64,000 nt of DNA from Allobosea sp. BK604 (GTDB lineage: Bacteria; Pseudomonadota; Alphaproteobacteria; Rhizobiales; Beijerinckiaceae), in the NCBI RefSeq assembly GCF_004341515.1, contig NZ_SLZF01000005.1, forward strand, positions 186,001-250,000, given 5' to 3'. This document shows, piece after piece, positions 8,535 through 17,341 of this stretch. The translations under genes were made by a program, and so were the position numbers. The stretch's first letter is position 1. Every line of letters begins with the position of its first letter. Below the pieces are notes generated by a model. That model was given only the letters and a program-made list of their open reading frames with translations, did not search any database and was not told the origin of the DNA.

Positions 8535-9590
8535 TCAGGCCTGCGCGGTCACTTCGACCGGTGCCTTTTGCCGATCGAAGAAGATCTCGCAGGCCTCACT
8601 GACCCGCTCGACCGAGGCATCGTCCACATCCAGATGGGTCACCCAGCGCAGCGTCCCGTAGCGCCCGCTCACGGCGATGCCGCGGCCGCGCAGGAACGCG
8701 GCGAAGGCGCTGGTGTCGAGCCCCTTGGGCGCCATGAACACCATGTTCGTGCGTGACGGTGCCGCGCCAAGATCGGGAAAGCGCGCCAGCACCTGCGCAA
8801 GCGCCGCGGCGCGACGATGATCTTCGCCGAGCCGCGTGACATTGTGCTCCAGGGCGTAGATGGCAGCCGCGGCGAGCACGCCAGTCTGGCGCATGCCGCC
8901 GCCCAGCATCTTCCTGATCCGGCGCGCCTTCGCGATGAAATCGACCGGGCCGACGAGCACCGATCCGACCGGCGCTCCAAGTCCCTTGGAGAGGCACATG
9001 GAAACGCTGTCGAATTGCGCCGCGATCCAGGCCGCCTCCCGGCCGCTGGCCGATGCGGCGTTCATCAGCCGGGCGCCGTCGAGATGGGTCGCAAGCCCGT
9101 GGGAGCGGGCAAGCCGGGTCGCCGCCTGCAGATAGGCGTCGGGCAGAACCAAGCCGTTGAAGGTGTTTTCCAGCGCGAGCAGCTTGGTGACGGCGAAATG
9201 GAAGTCGTTCGGCTTGATCGCCTTCTCGATGGCATCCAGCGCGATCGTCCCGTCGGGCTCGTTGGGCAGGGGCTGCGGCTGGATCGATCCCAGGACCGCG
9301 GCGCCGCCGCCCTCGAGCCGATAGGTATGCGCCATCTGGCCAACCAGATATTCCTCGCCACGGCCGCAATGCGCCATGAGCCCGGCCAGGTTCGCCTGCG
9401 TGCCGGTGGGAAAGAACAGGGCCGCTTCCTTGCCGAGCCGCTCGGCGACCATCGCTTCCAGGCGCCTGGTGGTCGGGCAGTCATCATAGACGGCGTCGCC
9501 GACCTCAGCCGCCGCCATGGCGGCACGCATCCCCGCGTCGGGGCGGGTGACCGTATCGGAACGGAAATCATCCACTATCATTCGATCCAA
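8535..9590 (-). CDS. ltaE: Low-specificity L-threonine aldolase
   Basis: A 351-residue fold-type I PLP enzyme cleaving L-threonine or L-allo-threonine to glycine and acetaldehyde. Family signatures are present: DFRSDTVTRP at the N-terminus, VGDAVYDDCPTTRRLE, FFPTGTQANL, LALENTFNGLVLP and HLDGARLMNA, where Asp contacts the PLP ring. The Schiff-base lysine is in SMCLSKGLGAPVGSVL, followed by KMLGGGMRQTG. Length matches the family. It is a single gene, convergent with the HAD hydrolase. Some members act better on beta-hydroxyaspartate or phenylserine, so substrate preference is not certain. Confidence 0.92.
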   Translation of the reverse strand: MDRMIVDDFRSDTVTRPDAGMRAAMAAAEVGDAVYDDCPTTRRLEAMVAERLGKEAALFFPTGTQANLAGLMAHCGRGEEYLVGQMAHTYRLEGGGAAVLGSIQPQPLPNEPDGTIALDAIEKAIKPNDFHFAVTKLLALENTFNGLVLPDAYLQAATRLARSHGLATHLDGARLMNAASASGREAAWIAAQFDSVSMCLSKGLGAPVGSVLVGPVDFIAKARRIRKMLGGGMRQTGVLAAAAIYALEHNVTRLGEDHRRAAALAQVLARFPDLGAAPSRTNMVFMAPKGLDTSAFAAFLRGRGIAVSGRYGTLRWVTHLDVDDASVERVSEACEIFFDRQKAPVEVTAQA

Positions 9591-9731
9591 TCCTCGTTGG
9601 CCGCATCCGATCGAGCCACGATCCCGCCGGCACCGCCTGCTCGATCTTTCCCGCGTACCATTTTCACATTGCCGTTTCCGCCGGAAGCCTGTCGCAACGG
9701 ATGACGGTGGTGGTCGAGCTGCAGAGCAGTC

Positions 9732-10160
9732 TCAACGCCCGGCCGGGATCGAATAGGTTCCGGTGGCGTGGCAGACGAGATCGCTCTCGCCCTGCGAGGT
9801 CAGCAGCACCTCGCCGACCGCCAGCCTCTTGCCGAGCTTCAGGAGCCTCGCCTCGGCGATCAGCGCGCACTGGCCGGGCTTGCGCAGGAAATTATAGTTG
9901 AGGCTCGTCGTCACCGCGAGCTCGACCGGGCCGATCTGGGCGAGGATCGCCACATAGAGCGCAAGATCGGCCAGCGCCATCATGGTCGGGCCGGAAATGG
10001 TGCCGCCCGGGCGCAGATGCCGCTCATGGTAGTCGCAGCGCATCCGCGCCGTCAGCGGCCCGACCTCCTCGATGAAATAGGTGCGCCCGCCATAATGGAT
10101 CTGCGGGAAGACCTTATCGAGAAAGGCCTCCAGCTCGGAGACGCTCATGCGGGTGGTCAT
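9732..10160 (-). CDS. PaaI-family hotdog thioesterase
   Basis: A 142-residue protein of the single-hotdog acyl-CoA thioesterase type. The helix/loop block RPGGTISGPTMMALADLALY carries the catalytic acid region (here Pro-Thr-Met around the usual Asn/Asp position), followed by the beta-strand SLNYNFLRKPGQ and LLTSQGESDLVCHATGTY. I placed the start at ATG 10160; the frame is open to 10226, but those residues look non-coding and would crowd the divergent enoyl-CoA hydratase promoter. ATG 10148 is also possible. The divergent neighbour acts on acyl-CoA, which supports a role in CoA-ester metabolism. Confidence 0.8.
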   Translation of the reverse strand: MTTRMSVSELEAFLDKVFPQIHYGGRTYFIEEVGPLTARMRCDYHERHLRPGGTISGPTMMALADLALYVAILAQIGPVELAVTTSLNYNFLRKPGQCALIAEARLLKLGKRLAVGEVLLTSQGESDLVCHATGTYSIPAGR

Positions 10161-10252
10161 CGTGCGGAAAACCGGAGGCTTTGTGACAATCCCTCCCCTT
10201 GCAGCATGCCGGCCCGGCTCCGACAATAGGCAGCGATGCGAAAGGCCATGCC

Positions 10253-11068
10253 ATGAACCTGCACCACAAGCCCGAGGCGGCGCCCTTCCTGCTGCGCGAG
10301 GATGCCGAGGGCATCGCGGTCCTGACGCTCAATCGCGGCCAGGCCCGCAACCCGCTGAGCGAGGGCATGCTGGCGGCGCTGAGCGAGGCCTTTGCCGGGA
10401 TCGCGCCGGACCGCGCGGTCAAGGCCGTCATCCTCGCCGCCGACGGCCCGGTCTATTCGGCCGGGCATGATCTCAAGGAGATGAGCCCGCGCCGCGCCGA
10501 TCCCGACCGCGGCCGCGCCTATTTCACGGAGATCATGGGCCGCTGCTCGGCGTTGATGCAGCAGATCACCGCCCTGCCCCAGCCGGTCATCGCCGCGGTC
10601 GAGGGCACCGCGACCGCCGCCGGCTGCCAGCTCGTCGCGACCTGCGATCTCGCCGTCGCTGGCGCGAACGCGAAATTCTGCACGCCCGGCGTCCATATCG
10701 GGCTGTTCTGTTCGACGCCGATGGTCGCACTCTCGCGCAACCTTTCGGCCAAGCATGCGATGGAGATGCTGCTGCTCGGCGAGATGGTGCCGGCAGAGGA
10801 AGCGGCCCGGATGGGGCTGGTCAACCGCGTCGTCGCGGCCGGCGGCGCGCTCAGCGAAGCGCGCCGCCTCGCGGCGGTGATCGCCTCGAAATCGCCGGCG
10901 ACGATCAAGATCGGCAAGCGCACGTTCTACCAGCAGCGCGAATTGGGACTCGCGGCCGCCTACGACCATGCCTCGGCCGTGATGGTCGAGAATATGCTGG
11001 CGCGGGACGCCGAGGAGGGTATCGACGCCTTCATGCAGAAACGCCAGCCGGTCTGGCAAGGCGAGTAG
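10253..11068 (+). CDS. Enoyl-CoA hydratase/isomerase family protein
   Basis: A 271-residue crotonase-fold protein. It has the first oxyanion-hole block (ILAADGPVYSAGHDLKEM) and the second (QPVIAAVEGTATAAGCQLVATCDLAVA), where the usual Gly-Gly dipeptide reads Thr-Ala-Ala-Gly. Glu/Asp catalytic positions follow in FCTPGVHIGLFCSTPMVAL, lacking one classical catalytic Glu, so the chemistry could be other than hydration. The GHDLKEM form resembles ECHDC3-type homologues. Start chosen at ATG 10253; upstream in-frame codons overlap the divergent thioesterase's control region. A role in fatty-acid or branched-chain catabolism is inferred. Confidence 0.85.
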   Translation: MNLHHKPEAAPFLLREDAEGIAVLTLNRGQARNPLSEGMLAALSEAFAGIAPDRAVKAVILAADGPVYSAGHDLKEMSPRRADPDRGRAYFTEIMGRCSALMQQITALPQPVIAAVEGTATAAGCQLVATCDLAVAGANAKFCTPGVHIGLFCSTPMVALSRNLSAKHAMEMLLLGEMVPAEEAARMGLVNRVVAAGGALSEARRLAAVIASKSPATIKIGKRTFYQQRELGLAAAYDHASAVMVENMLARDAEEGIDAFMQKRQPVWQGE

Positions 11069-11183
11069 CGTTCGCGCTGTTGGCAGGTGCCGCACGCGGC
11101 TCGGATCCAGTTTCCGCGTGCGACAGGCTTCGATGCGATCGGCATCCGCCGCGTGTCCGGCCTTTCGGCCGACGGAACGCGCG

Positions 11184-11630
11184 TCAGATGATCGTCGCCG
11201 GGTGGTGATGCGGCGCCTCTTCGGGAACCGCCCTCGCCTCGCCGTGATGATGATGATCGTGCGGCTCCGGATGGGCCGGAAGCTGCAGCACGGTCACCGT
11301 CTGTCCCTCGGACAGGTTCGTCACCATGATGACCTGCCCATCGGGCAGCTCGAGCGCATCGTGATGCGCATAGGGCTTATCCAGATCGACCTGCCTGAAG
11401 CGGGCGACCCGGGCTGCGATCTTGCGATGCGGCAGGAAGCCGACCACACGGTCGCATTCGATGTCGTGTTCGAATGCCAACTCCGTGCCGGGCATCACGC
11501 ACACTGCGACATCCGGTTGCCCGGCAGCGCAGAATCCGCGTGTGCTCGAGTTGGCGAAGCTTGTGCTCTTCAGCACATCGCCAACCTTCGCGGGAGTGGA
11601 CATCACATGGTGCAGACTATAATCGCACAT
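11184..11630 (-). CDS. Conserved hypothetical protein with His-rich C-terminus
   Basis: A 148-residue protein beginning MCDYSLHHV; ATG 11630 was chosen because AAAGGAGGG lies just upstream, inside the longer open frame. The body (about 1-115) is a mixed alpha/beta sequence with several Cys. The tail contains HPEPHDHHHHGE and EEAPHHHPATII, a likely divalent-metal binding segment. I recognise it as resembling small uncharacterised proteins of Rhizobiales but cannot assign a function. It is divergent from a CoA-binding-domain gene, with which it may share a promoter region. Confidence 0.7.
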   Translation of the reverse strand: MCDYSLHHVMSTPAKVGDVLKSTSFANSSTRGFCAAGQPDVAVCVMPGTELAFEHDIECDRVVGFLPHRKIAARVARFRQVDLDKPYAHHDALELPDGQVIMVTNLSEGQTVTVLQLPAHPEPHDHHHHGEARAVPEEAPHHHPATII

Positions 11631-11775
11631 GACAGACCCTCCTTTCACGATGAACGCCAGGGGTGTCCCCGAGCGTTCCCCGATTGGACCAAAAAAGCGT
11701 GGCGAACCTGTGTTCGGGCGGGCGCAATCGCGCCTTGTTCGGCGGGCAGCCGTTCACGATTTCAGGATTCCGGCC

Positions 11776-12306
11776 TTGAATCACGATTCCTATAATGATG
11801 CGCTCATCCGCCGCATCCTGCGCGAGGTGAAGACGATCGCGCTGGTCGGCGCCTCCGCCAACGAGGCGCGGCCGAGCTGGATCGTGACGAAATACCTGCT
11901 CGATCGCGGCTATGACGTCATCCCGGTCAATCCCGGGCTCGCCGGCCAGACCCTGCTCGGCAAGACCGTCTATGGCTCGCTGAAGGACATCCCCAAGCCG
12001 CTCGACATGGTCGAGATCTTCCGCAATTCCGAGGCGGCCGGGCCGATCACCGACGAGGCGCTGGCGCTCGACCCGCTGCCGAAGGTCATCTGGATGCAGC
12101 TTTCGGTGCGCAATGACGAGGCTGCGGCGCGCGCCGAGGCCAGGGGCGTCACCGTGATCATGAACCGCTGCCCGAAGATCGAGTACGGCAGGCTGTCCGG
12201 CGAGATCGGCTGGCAAGGCATCAATTCGCGGATTCTTTCGGCCAAGAAGCCGGCCCTCGCCGGCAAGGGCTTCCAGAAGCTGACGATCAACCGACCGGGG
12301 ACCTGA
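11776..12306 (+). CDS. CoA-binding domain protein (YccU-like)
   Basis: A 176-residue Rossmann-fold protein of the CoA_binding_2/YccU family, related to the CoA-binding part of succinyl-CoA synthetase. It has IALVGASANEARPSWIVTKY, the nucleotide-binding loop, and RGYDVIPVNPGLAGQTLLGK, DMVEIFRNSEAA, VIWMQLSVRNDEAA and VIMNRCPKIEYGRL. No ATG occurs at the natural N-terminus; the best start is TTG 11776, eight bases after AGGA. The frame is open back to 11629 but would overlap the divergent gene's start. Function is not established in the family; regulation by CoA or acyl-CoA is assumed. Confidence 0.82.
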   Translation: MNHDSYNDALIRRILREVKTIALVGASANEARPSWIVTKYLLDRGYDVIPVNPGLAGQTLLGKTVYGSLKDIPKPLDMVEIFRNSEAAGPITDEALALDPLPKVIWMQLSVRNDEAAARAEARGVTVIMNRCPKIEYGRLSGEIGWQGINSRILSAKKPALAGKGFQKLTINRPGT

Positions 12307-12328
12307 CCCGGCAGCACAAGGGGCGGCG

Positions 12329-13555
12329 ATGCGCGAGGAGTCCACGACCTGTTGCATCGCCGGCGGCGGCCCGGCTGGGATGATGCTCGGCTTCCTGCTG
12401 GCACGGGCCGGGGTCGACGTCATCGTGCTCGAGAAGCACGCCGATTTCCTGCGCGATTTCCGCGGCGACACGATCCATCCCTCGACCTTGCAGCTGATGT
12501 ACGAGCTCGGCCTGCTCGATGAGTTCCTCAAGCTGCCGCACAACAAGGAGAGCGAGGTCGCGGTCCGCTTCGGCGACGAGGAGATCACGGCCGCGGATTT
12601 CAGCCACCTCAAGGTGAAGGCGCCCTATATCGCCTTCATGCCGCAATGGGATTTCCTCGATTTCCTGGCGGACCACGGCAAGGCCGAGCCGCATTTCAGG
12701 CTGCTGGTCAATGCCAGGGCCGACGGGCTGATCGAGGAGCACGGCCGCGTGACCGGCGTCAATGTCGCGACGCCCGACGGCCCGCTCGCGATCAAGGCCG
12801 ATCTCGTCGTCGCGGCCGATGGGCGCCGCTCCGATCTGCGTGCGGCCTCCGGTCTCTCGGTCGAGGTGCTCGGCGCCCCGATGGACGTGCTCTGGTTCCG
12901 GCTCTCGCGCAAGCAGGGCGACCACAACCACACATTCGGGCAGATTGCCGGCGGACGCTTCTTCATCATGCTGAACCGCGGCGACTATTGGCAATGCGCC
13001 TTCGTCATTCCGAAGGGCTCGCTCGAAAGCCTGCAGGCGAAAGGCCTCGATGCGTTCAAGGACGGGCTCGTGGCGCTGTCGCCCGCCCTCGCCGACCGGG
13101 TGCCGGAGCTCACGAACTGGGACGAGATCAAGCTGCTTTCGGTCGCGGTCGAGCGCATGCAGCGCTGGTGGAAGCCAGGCTTCATCTGCATCGGCGATGC
13201 CGCCCATACGATGTCGCCGATCGGCGGCGTCGGCGTGAATCTCGCGGTACAGGATGCGGTCGCGGCGGCCAATCTGCTGGCGAGGCCCCTGCGCGAGAAG
13301 CGGCTGGCCGATTCCGATCTCGCCGCTGTGCAGAAGCGGCGTGAATTCCCCGCGAAGATGACGCAGATGATGCAGATCGCGATCCAGAACCGGATCATCA
13401 CACCCCTGCTCGCCAGCCAGGGGCCGATCGCGCCGCCCTTTGCCCTGCGGCTGGTCCAGCGCTTCCCGATCCTGCGACGGATTCCGGCGCGGCTCATCGG
13501 GATGGGCGTCAGGCCCGAGCATATCGGGCCTGAGCTCAGGCCGGTGCAGCGCTAG
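12329..13555 (+). CDS. FAD-dependent monooxygenase (UbiH/PHBH fold)
   Basis: A 408-residue class A flavoprotein. The N-terminal dinucleotide-binding motif is CCIAGGGPAGMMLGFLLARA with Glu at the strand-2 end (VIVLEKH). The DG motif is in LVVAADGRRSDLR and the second FAD motif in FICIGDAAHTMSPIGGVGVN. This set defines the aromatic hydroxylase/UbiH superfamily, which uses NAD(P)H and O2 to hydroxylate aromatic rings. RFRGDTIHPSTLQLM is typical of a decaprenylphenol-type or antibiotic-hydroxylase-like subgroup. Substrate unknown. It starts 23 bases after the CoA-binding gene, so the two may be cotranscribed. Confidence 0.88.
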   Translation: MREESTTCCIAGGGPAGMMLGFLLARAGVDVIVLEKHADFLRDFRGDTIHPSTLQLMYELGLLDEFLKLPHNKESEVAVRFGDEEITAADFSHLKVKAPYIAFMPQWDFLDFLADHGKAEPHFRLLVNARADGLIEEHGRVTGVNVATPDGPLAIKADLVVAADGRRSDLRAASGLSVEVLGAPMDVLWFRLSRKQGDHNHTFGQIAGGRFFIMLNRGDYWQCAFVIPKGSLESLQAKGLDAFKDGLVALSPALADRVPELTNWDEIKLLSVAVERMQRWWKPGFICIGDAAHTMSPIGGVGVNLAVQDAVAAANLLARPLREKRLADSDLAAVQKRREFPAKMTQMMQIAIQNRIITPLLASQGPIAPPFALRLVQRFPILRRIPARLIGMGVRPEHIGPELRPVQR

Positions 13556-13575
13556 GTTATCGATGCTGGCGCACC

Positions 13576-14283
13576 CTACTTGAAGCCGCGTCCGTAGGGC
13601 TTCAGCCAGCCCGGCGCGGCCTGCGGCGACTGCGCCGGGATCTCGTAGACCCAGGGGCCGGGCTCGCGCCAGGTGATGCGGACAATGTAGTTCTTCGGCC
13701 GCGGCTGACCGAGCGCGCGCGCCATGTTGCGCGACATCCGCTCGAAGCTCAGGTCGCTGGCATAGCTGTAGTTCGGGTCGACCTTGTCGTTGAAGACCAG
13801 CACATTGTTGCTGAACTTGACGAAGAGCTTGCCGCTGTCGTTGCGGCTGGGCTCGATCGAGACGGTGCCGGTCATCTGGAAATCACCGGCATCGCGGTTG
13901 CTGCCGTGCAGCACGAGATAGCCGGTGGCATAGCCGCCGGTGGCGGCGCCGACCTCGGCATGGAACTGCGTCTGATACGGCCGGAACGCCAGGCTGGCCC
14001 GGCCGTCCGGCGCCGTCTTGCCCTCGCGCAGGACCTCGTCGCGCAGGAAGGCGGCATAACGGACGAGATGCTCGTCGATCTGCCGTTCCAGGTTCTTGTC
14101 GGCCTTCATGTAGGCCGCCCATTTCGGATCGTCGATCACCTCGACATCCCCGGCCCGGCCGCTGAACCAGAGATCGAACAGCTCCTGCGCATACTCGTCC
14201 ATGACGATGCGAACGCCGGTGAGCAGCAATTGCGCGGCGATCGGTTCGAAAGTCTTCTTGAGATCGATGGACGAGCGCGGCAA
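13576..14283 (-). CDS. Conserved hypothetical protein
   Basis: A 235-residue soluble protein without signal peptide or membrane segment. The N-terminal half is helical (FEPIAAQLLLTGVRIVMDEY, DDPKWAAYMKADKNLERQ) and the C-terminal half is rich in beta-strand (TGTVSIEPSRNDSGKLFVKF, NVLVFNDKVDPNYSYASD), ending with WREPGPWVYEIPAQSPQA. I do not recognise a named domain. It is a single minus-strand gene between the convergent monooxygenase and the divergent metY. Codon use is like its core neighbours, which supports it being real. Confidence 0.7.
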   Translation of the reverse strand: MPRSSIDLKKTFEPIAAQLLLTGVRIVMDEYAQELFDLWFSGRAGDVEVIDDPKWAAYMKADKNLERQIDEHLVRYAAFLRDEVLREGKTAPDGRASLAFRPYQTQFHAEVGAATGGYATGYLVLHGSNRDAGDFQMTGTVSIEPSRNDSGKLFVKFSNNVLVFNDKVDPNYSYASDLSFERMSRNMARALGQPRPKNYIVRITWREPGPWVYEIPAQSPQAAPGWLKPYGRGFK

Positions 14284-14429
14284 TGATCATCTCCAATTCA
14301 ATTCAGAGGCTATCGAATACAAGAAAAAATTCACGCAGCATGCTGTAATGCCGCGCGCAGAGCGTTATCGGACATTCCCGCAAGCTCAAATTGGACCAAT
14401 TTCCACTCCGGCAGCCCCTCGTTCCTCCT

Positions 14430-14468
14430 TCGAACGAAGGTTGACAGGGTGGGGTCGTTCGATAAAAA
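14430..14468 (+). promoter_or_regulatory. metY promoter with overlapping inverted-repeat operator
   Basis: TTGACA at 14441-14446 and TAAAAA at 14463-14468, with a 16-base spacer, form a good sigma-70-type promoter 39 bases before the metY start. TCGAACGA (14430-14437) and TCGTTCGA (14455-14462) are perfect complements that bracket the -35 box and abut the -10 box, the position expected of a repressor operator. The leader left after the predicted start site is too short for a SAM riboswitch. Confidence 0.55.
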
Positions 14469-14506
14469 GAACACTCCGATCGCCAAGGCTGCACAGGAGC
14501 CGCTTC

Positions 14507-15784
14507 ATGACCGACCGCGCCCCGGGTTTCCACACGCTCGCCATCCATGCGGGCGCTGCCCCTGACGCAGCCACCGGCGCGCGTGCGACGCCGATCTACC
14601 AGACGACCTCCTTCGTCTTCGACGATGTCGACCATGCCGCCTCGCTGTTCGGGCTGCAGGCCTTCGGAAACATCTATACGCGCATCGGAAACCCGACCAA
14701 CGCGGTGCTGGAGGAGCGTGTCGCGGCGCTCGAAGGCGGCACGGCGGCGCTGGCGGTCGCTTCCGGCCATGCGGCCGAGTTCCTGACCTTCCACGCCCTG
14801 CTGCAGCCGGGCGACGAGTTCGTCGCCGCGCGCAAGCTGTATGGCGGCTCGATCAATCAGTTCAACCACTCGTACAAGAACTTCGGCTGGAACGTGATCT
14901 GGGCCGATTCCGACGATCTCGAGGCCTTCGCCGCCGCGGTGACGCCGCGCACCAAGGCGATCTTCGTCGAGTCGATCGCCAATCCCGGCGGCGTCATTGT
15001 CGACATCGCCGGCATCTCGGCCATCGCCAAGAGGCACAACATCCCGCTCATCGTCGACAACACGATGGCGAGCCCCTACCTGATCCGCCCGTTCGAGCAC
15101 GGCGCCGACATCATCGTGCATTCGGCCACGAAATTCCTCGGCGGCCATGGCAACTCGATCGGCGGGCTGATCGTCGATGGCGGCTCGTTCAACTGGCTCG
15201 GCGACGAGCGCTACCCGATGCTGTCCAAGCCGCGGCCGGAATATAACGGCATGGTGCTGGGCGAGACCTTCGGCAATTTCGCCTTCGCCATCGCGACCCG
15301 CGTGCTCGGCCTGCGCGACATGGGCCCGGCGCTGTCGCCCTTCAACGCCTTCATGATCCTGACCGGCATCGAGACGCTGCCGCTGCGGATGCAGCGCCAT
15401 TGCGAGAGCGCGCTCGCCGTCGCGACGCATCTCTCCAAGCATCCGGCGGTGAGCTGGGTCAGCTATCCCGGCCTGCCCGGCGACAAGTATCACGAGCTCG
15501 CCAAGCGCTATTCGCCGAAGGGCGCCGGCGCGGTCTTCACCCTCGGCCTGAAGGGCGGCTACGATGCCGGCGTCCAGCTGGTCTCGAAGCTCGGCCTGTT
15601 CTCGCATCTCGCCAATATCGGCGACACGCGCTCGCTGGTGATCCACCCGGCCTCGACCACCCATCGCCAGCTTTCGGACGCGCAGAAGACGGCGTCCGGC
15701 GCCGGGCCGGAAGTGGTCAGGCTCTCGATCGGCCTCGAGGATGTCGCCGACCTGATCGACGATCTCGACCAGGCTCTGGCATAG
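14507..15784 (+). CDS. metY: O-acetylhomoserine aminocarboxypropyltransferase (O-acetylhomoserine sulfhydrylase)
   Basis: A 425-residue Cys/Met-metabolism PLP enzyme making homocysteine (or methionine) from O-acetylhomoserine and sulfide or methanethiol. It begins with the family pattern GFHTLAIHAGA and PIYQTTSFVFDD, then IYTRIGNPTNAVLEERVAAL, SGHAAEF, IPLIVDNTMASPYL (Asp contacting PLP) and the Schiff-base lysine in IIVHSATKFLGGHGNSIGG. The long form with FGNFAFAIATRVLGLRD and SLVIHPASTTHRQL is typical of MetY rather than MetB/MetC. ATG 14507 is preceded by AGGAGC. It is monocistronic, with its own promoter carrying a likely operator. Confidence 0.95.
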   Translation: MTDRAPGFHTLAIHAGAAPDAATGARATPIYQTTSFVFDDVDHAASLFGLQAFGNIYTRIGNPTNAVLEERVAALEGGTAALAVASGHAAEFLTFHALLQPGDEFVAARKLYGGSINQFNHSYKNFGWNVIWADSDDLEAFAAAVTPRTKAIFVESIANPGGVIVDIAGISAIAKRHNIPLIVDNTMASPYLIRPFEHGADIIVHSATKFLGGHGNSIGGLIVDGGSFNWLGDERYPMLSKPRPEYNGMVLGETFGNFAFAIATRVLGLRDMGPALSPFNAFMILTGIETLPLRMQRHCESALAVATHLSKHPAVSWVSYPGLPGDKYHELAKRYSPKGAGAVFTLGLKGGYDAGVQLVSKLGLFSHLANIGDTRSLVIHPASTTHRQLSDAQKTASGAGPEVVRLSIGLEDVADLIDDLDQALA

Positions 15785-15824
15785 GCGTCGCCGTCACACT
15801 CGGGCGACGGACAGCACCTTCTGC

Positions 15825-15914
15825 GTCATGGTCGGGCTTGTCCCGACCATCCACGTCTTCGCCGGTCGAAGGCGGTGTTCAAGACGTGGATGCTCGGCAC
15901 AGGGCCGAGCATGA
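15825..15914. repeat. Three-stem palindromic intergenic repeat
   Basis: Between the convergent metY and heme A synthase genes are three nested complementary segments: GTCGGG...CCCGAC, CATCCACGTCTT...AAGACGTGGATG and CTCGGC...GCCGAG. Repeats beginning GTCATGGTCGGGCTTGTCCC are, from my recollection, frequent between genes in Rhizobiales genomes. It may also act as a shared terminator. Confidence 0.65.
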
Positions 15915-15923
15915 GGGCGTGGT

Positions 15924-16985
15924 TCAGGCGCTCGCGCTGTTCCGCGTCAGATGCACCACGACCATCGCCAGCACCATGAAGGCGAGCGCCTGATGCGCCA
16001 GGCCGGCCCAGAGCGGCACGACCAGCACGAGCGTGACGATGCCGAGCGCGGCCTGCGAGAGCGTCAGCCCCGCAATCGCGGTGGCGCGCCTGGCCGTGCC
16101 TGACCCCGGCGCGGCGCCGCGCATCGAAAACGCGTGCCAGAGCGCAGCGGCGAGCAGCAGGTAGGCGCCGAGGCGGTGGTTGAACTGCACCAGCGCGACA
16201 TTGTCGACGAAGTTCTCCCAGAAGGAGGGCTGCGCGAACAGGGTCGCGCCCGACGGAACCAGGGCTCCGTCCATCAGCGGCCAGGTGTTGAAGGTGAAGC
16301 CCGCCTTCGAGCCGGCGACGAGGCCGCCAAGCGCGATCTGGATAAAGGTCAGCGCCAGCAGCAGCCAGGAGAACGCCTGCCCCCTCGCCTGCTCGACCCG
16401 CCGCGGCGGCGTCAGCGAGGTGGCGAAGGCGATGACCGAGGCGAAGAACAGCCCGGCAAAGGTGAGATGCAAGGTCAGCTTCACCGGCGCGACCGCGATC
16501 ATGCCGGGCTCCAGGCCGGAGGCGACCATGATCCAGCCGATCGCGCCCTGCAGACCGAGCAGCAGGCCCATGCCGAACAGGATCGCGGTCTGGCGCCAGG
16601 GCAGCAGCCGGCGCAGCGCCACCACAAGGAAGCCGGCGAGATAGACCAGGCCGATGAAGCGGCCGAGCTGGCGATGGCCCCATTCCCACCAGTAGATGAA
16701 CTGGAACTCGCCAAGGCTCATGCCAGTGTTGAGCAGCTGGTATTGCGGGCTGGCGCGGTATTTCTCGAACTCGGCCACCCAGCTCGCGCTGGAGAGCGGC
16801 GGCAGCGCGCCGGTGATCGGTTTCCACTCGGTGATCGAGAGGCCGGAGCCGGTGAGTCGCGTCGCGCCGCCGACCACGACCATGGCGAAGACGAGCGCCG
16901 CGACCACCCAGAGCCAGCGGCGGATGCCGGCATGGTTCGCGGTGCCCGAGACGGTTTCGAGCGGTTGTTTCAGGGCAATCGTCAC
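15924..16985 (-). CDS. ctaA: Heme A synthase (Cox15/CtaA)
   Basis: A 353-residue integral membrane enzyme oxidising the heme O methyl group to give heme A for aa3-type cytochrome oxidase. About eight transmembrane helices are visible in two four-helix halves. Conserved heme-ligand histidines sit in WWEWGHRQLGRFIG, VKLTLHLTFAGLFF, LVQFNHRLGAYLLL and LAHQALAFMVL. The N-terminal family block VVGGATRLTGSGLSITEWKP and GSKAGFTFNTWPLMDG identify the alphaproteobacterial Cox15 type. It is divergent from a DUF2842 gene, a pairing that I recall from other alphaproteobacteria. Length is normal. Confidence 0.95.
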   Translation of the reverse strand: MTIALKQPLETVSGTANHAGIRRWLWVVAALVFAMVVVGGATRLTGSGLSITEWKPITGALPPLSSASWVAEFEKYRASPQYQLLNTGMSLGEFQFIYWWEWGHRQLGRFIGLVYLAGFLVVALRRLLPWRQTAILFGMGLLLGLQGAIGWIMVASGLEPGMIAVAPVKLTLHLTFAGLFFASVIAFATSLTPPRRVEQARGQAFSWLLLALTFIQIALGGLVAGSKAGFTFNTWPLMDGALVPSGATLFAQPSFWENFVDNVALVQFNHRLGAYLLLAAALWHAFSMRGAAPGSGTARRATAIAGLTLSQAALGIVTLVLVVPLWAGLAHQALAFMVLAMVVVHLTRNSASA

Positions 16986-17097
16986 GGAACCGAGGCCTCT
17001 GGTCGCAGGAAGCGCGCTTCACAAGCGCGGTCGGCGGTGACAGATAGACCCGCATCATCCGCCGAACAACGCTCGCGATGCCGCAGCCGGAGCAGAC

Positions 17098-17319
17098 ATG
17101 ACCCAGAGCCACCGCAAGCTGATCGGCACGGTCGCGATCCTGATCTTCGTTTGCGTCTATGCGCTCGTCGCCATGGCGCTGGCGCAGGGGCGGATCACCG
17201 AGGCGTCGAAGACCGTGCAGGCGATCGCCTATATCGCGCTCGGCCTCGCCTGGATCCTGCCGCTGCTGCCGCTGATCAAGTGGATGGAGCGGAAGGACAA
17301 GGACCACGGCGGAGCGTGA
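17098..17319 (+). CDS. DUF2842 small membrane protein
   Basis: A 73-residue protein with two transmembrane helices: LIGTVAILIFVCVYALVAMA and IAYIALGLAWILPLLPLI, ending with the basic, cytosolic KWMERKDKDHGG. This is the DUF2842 pattern of Alphaproteobacteria. It is divergent from heme A synthase, which suggests but does not prove a link to respiratory-chain assembly. No function is established. Confidence 0.8.
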   Translation: MTQSHRKLIGTVAILIFVCVYALVAMALAQGRITEASKTVQAIAYIALGLAWILPLLPLIKWMERKDKDHGGA

Positions 17320-17341
17320 TCGCTTTCACAGCGGCCCTGGT

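Noticed and set aside
14400..14506. SAM-II riboswitch upstream of metY
   Set aside because: The conserved SAM-II core is not visible, and a good promoter lies within 70 bases of the start, leaving too short a leader.
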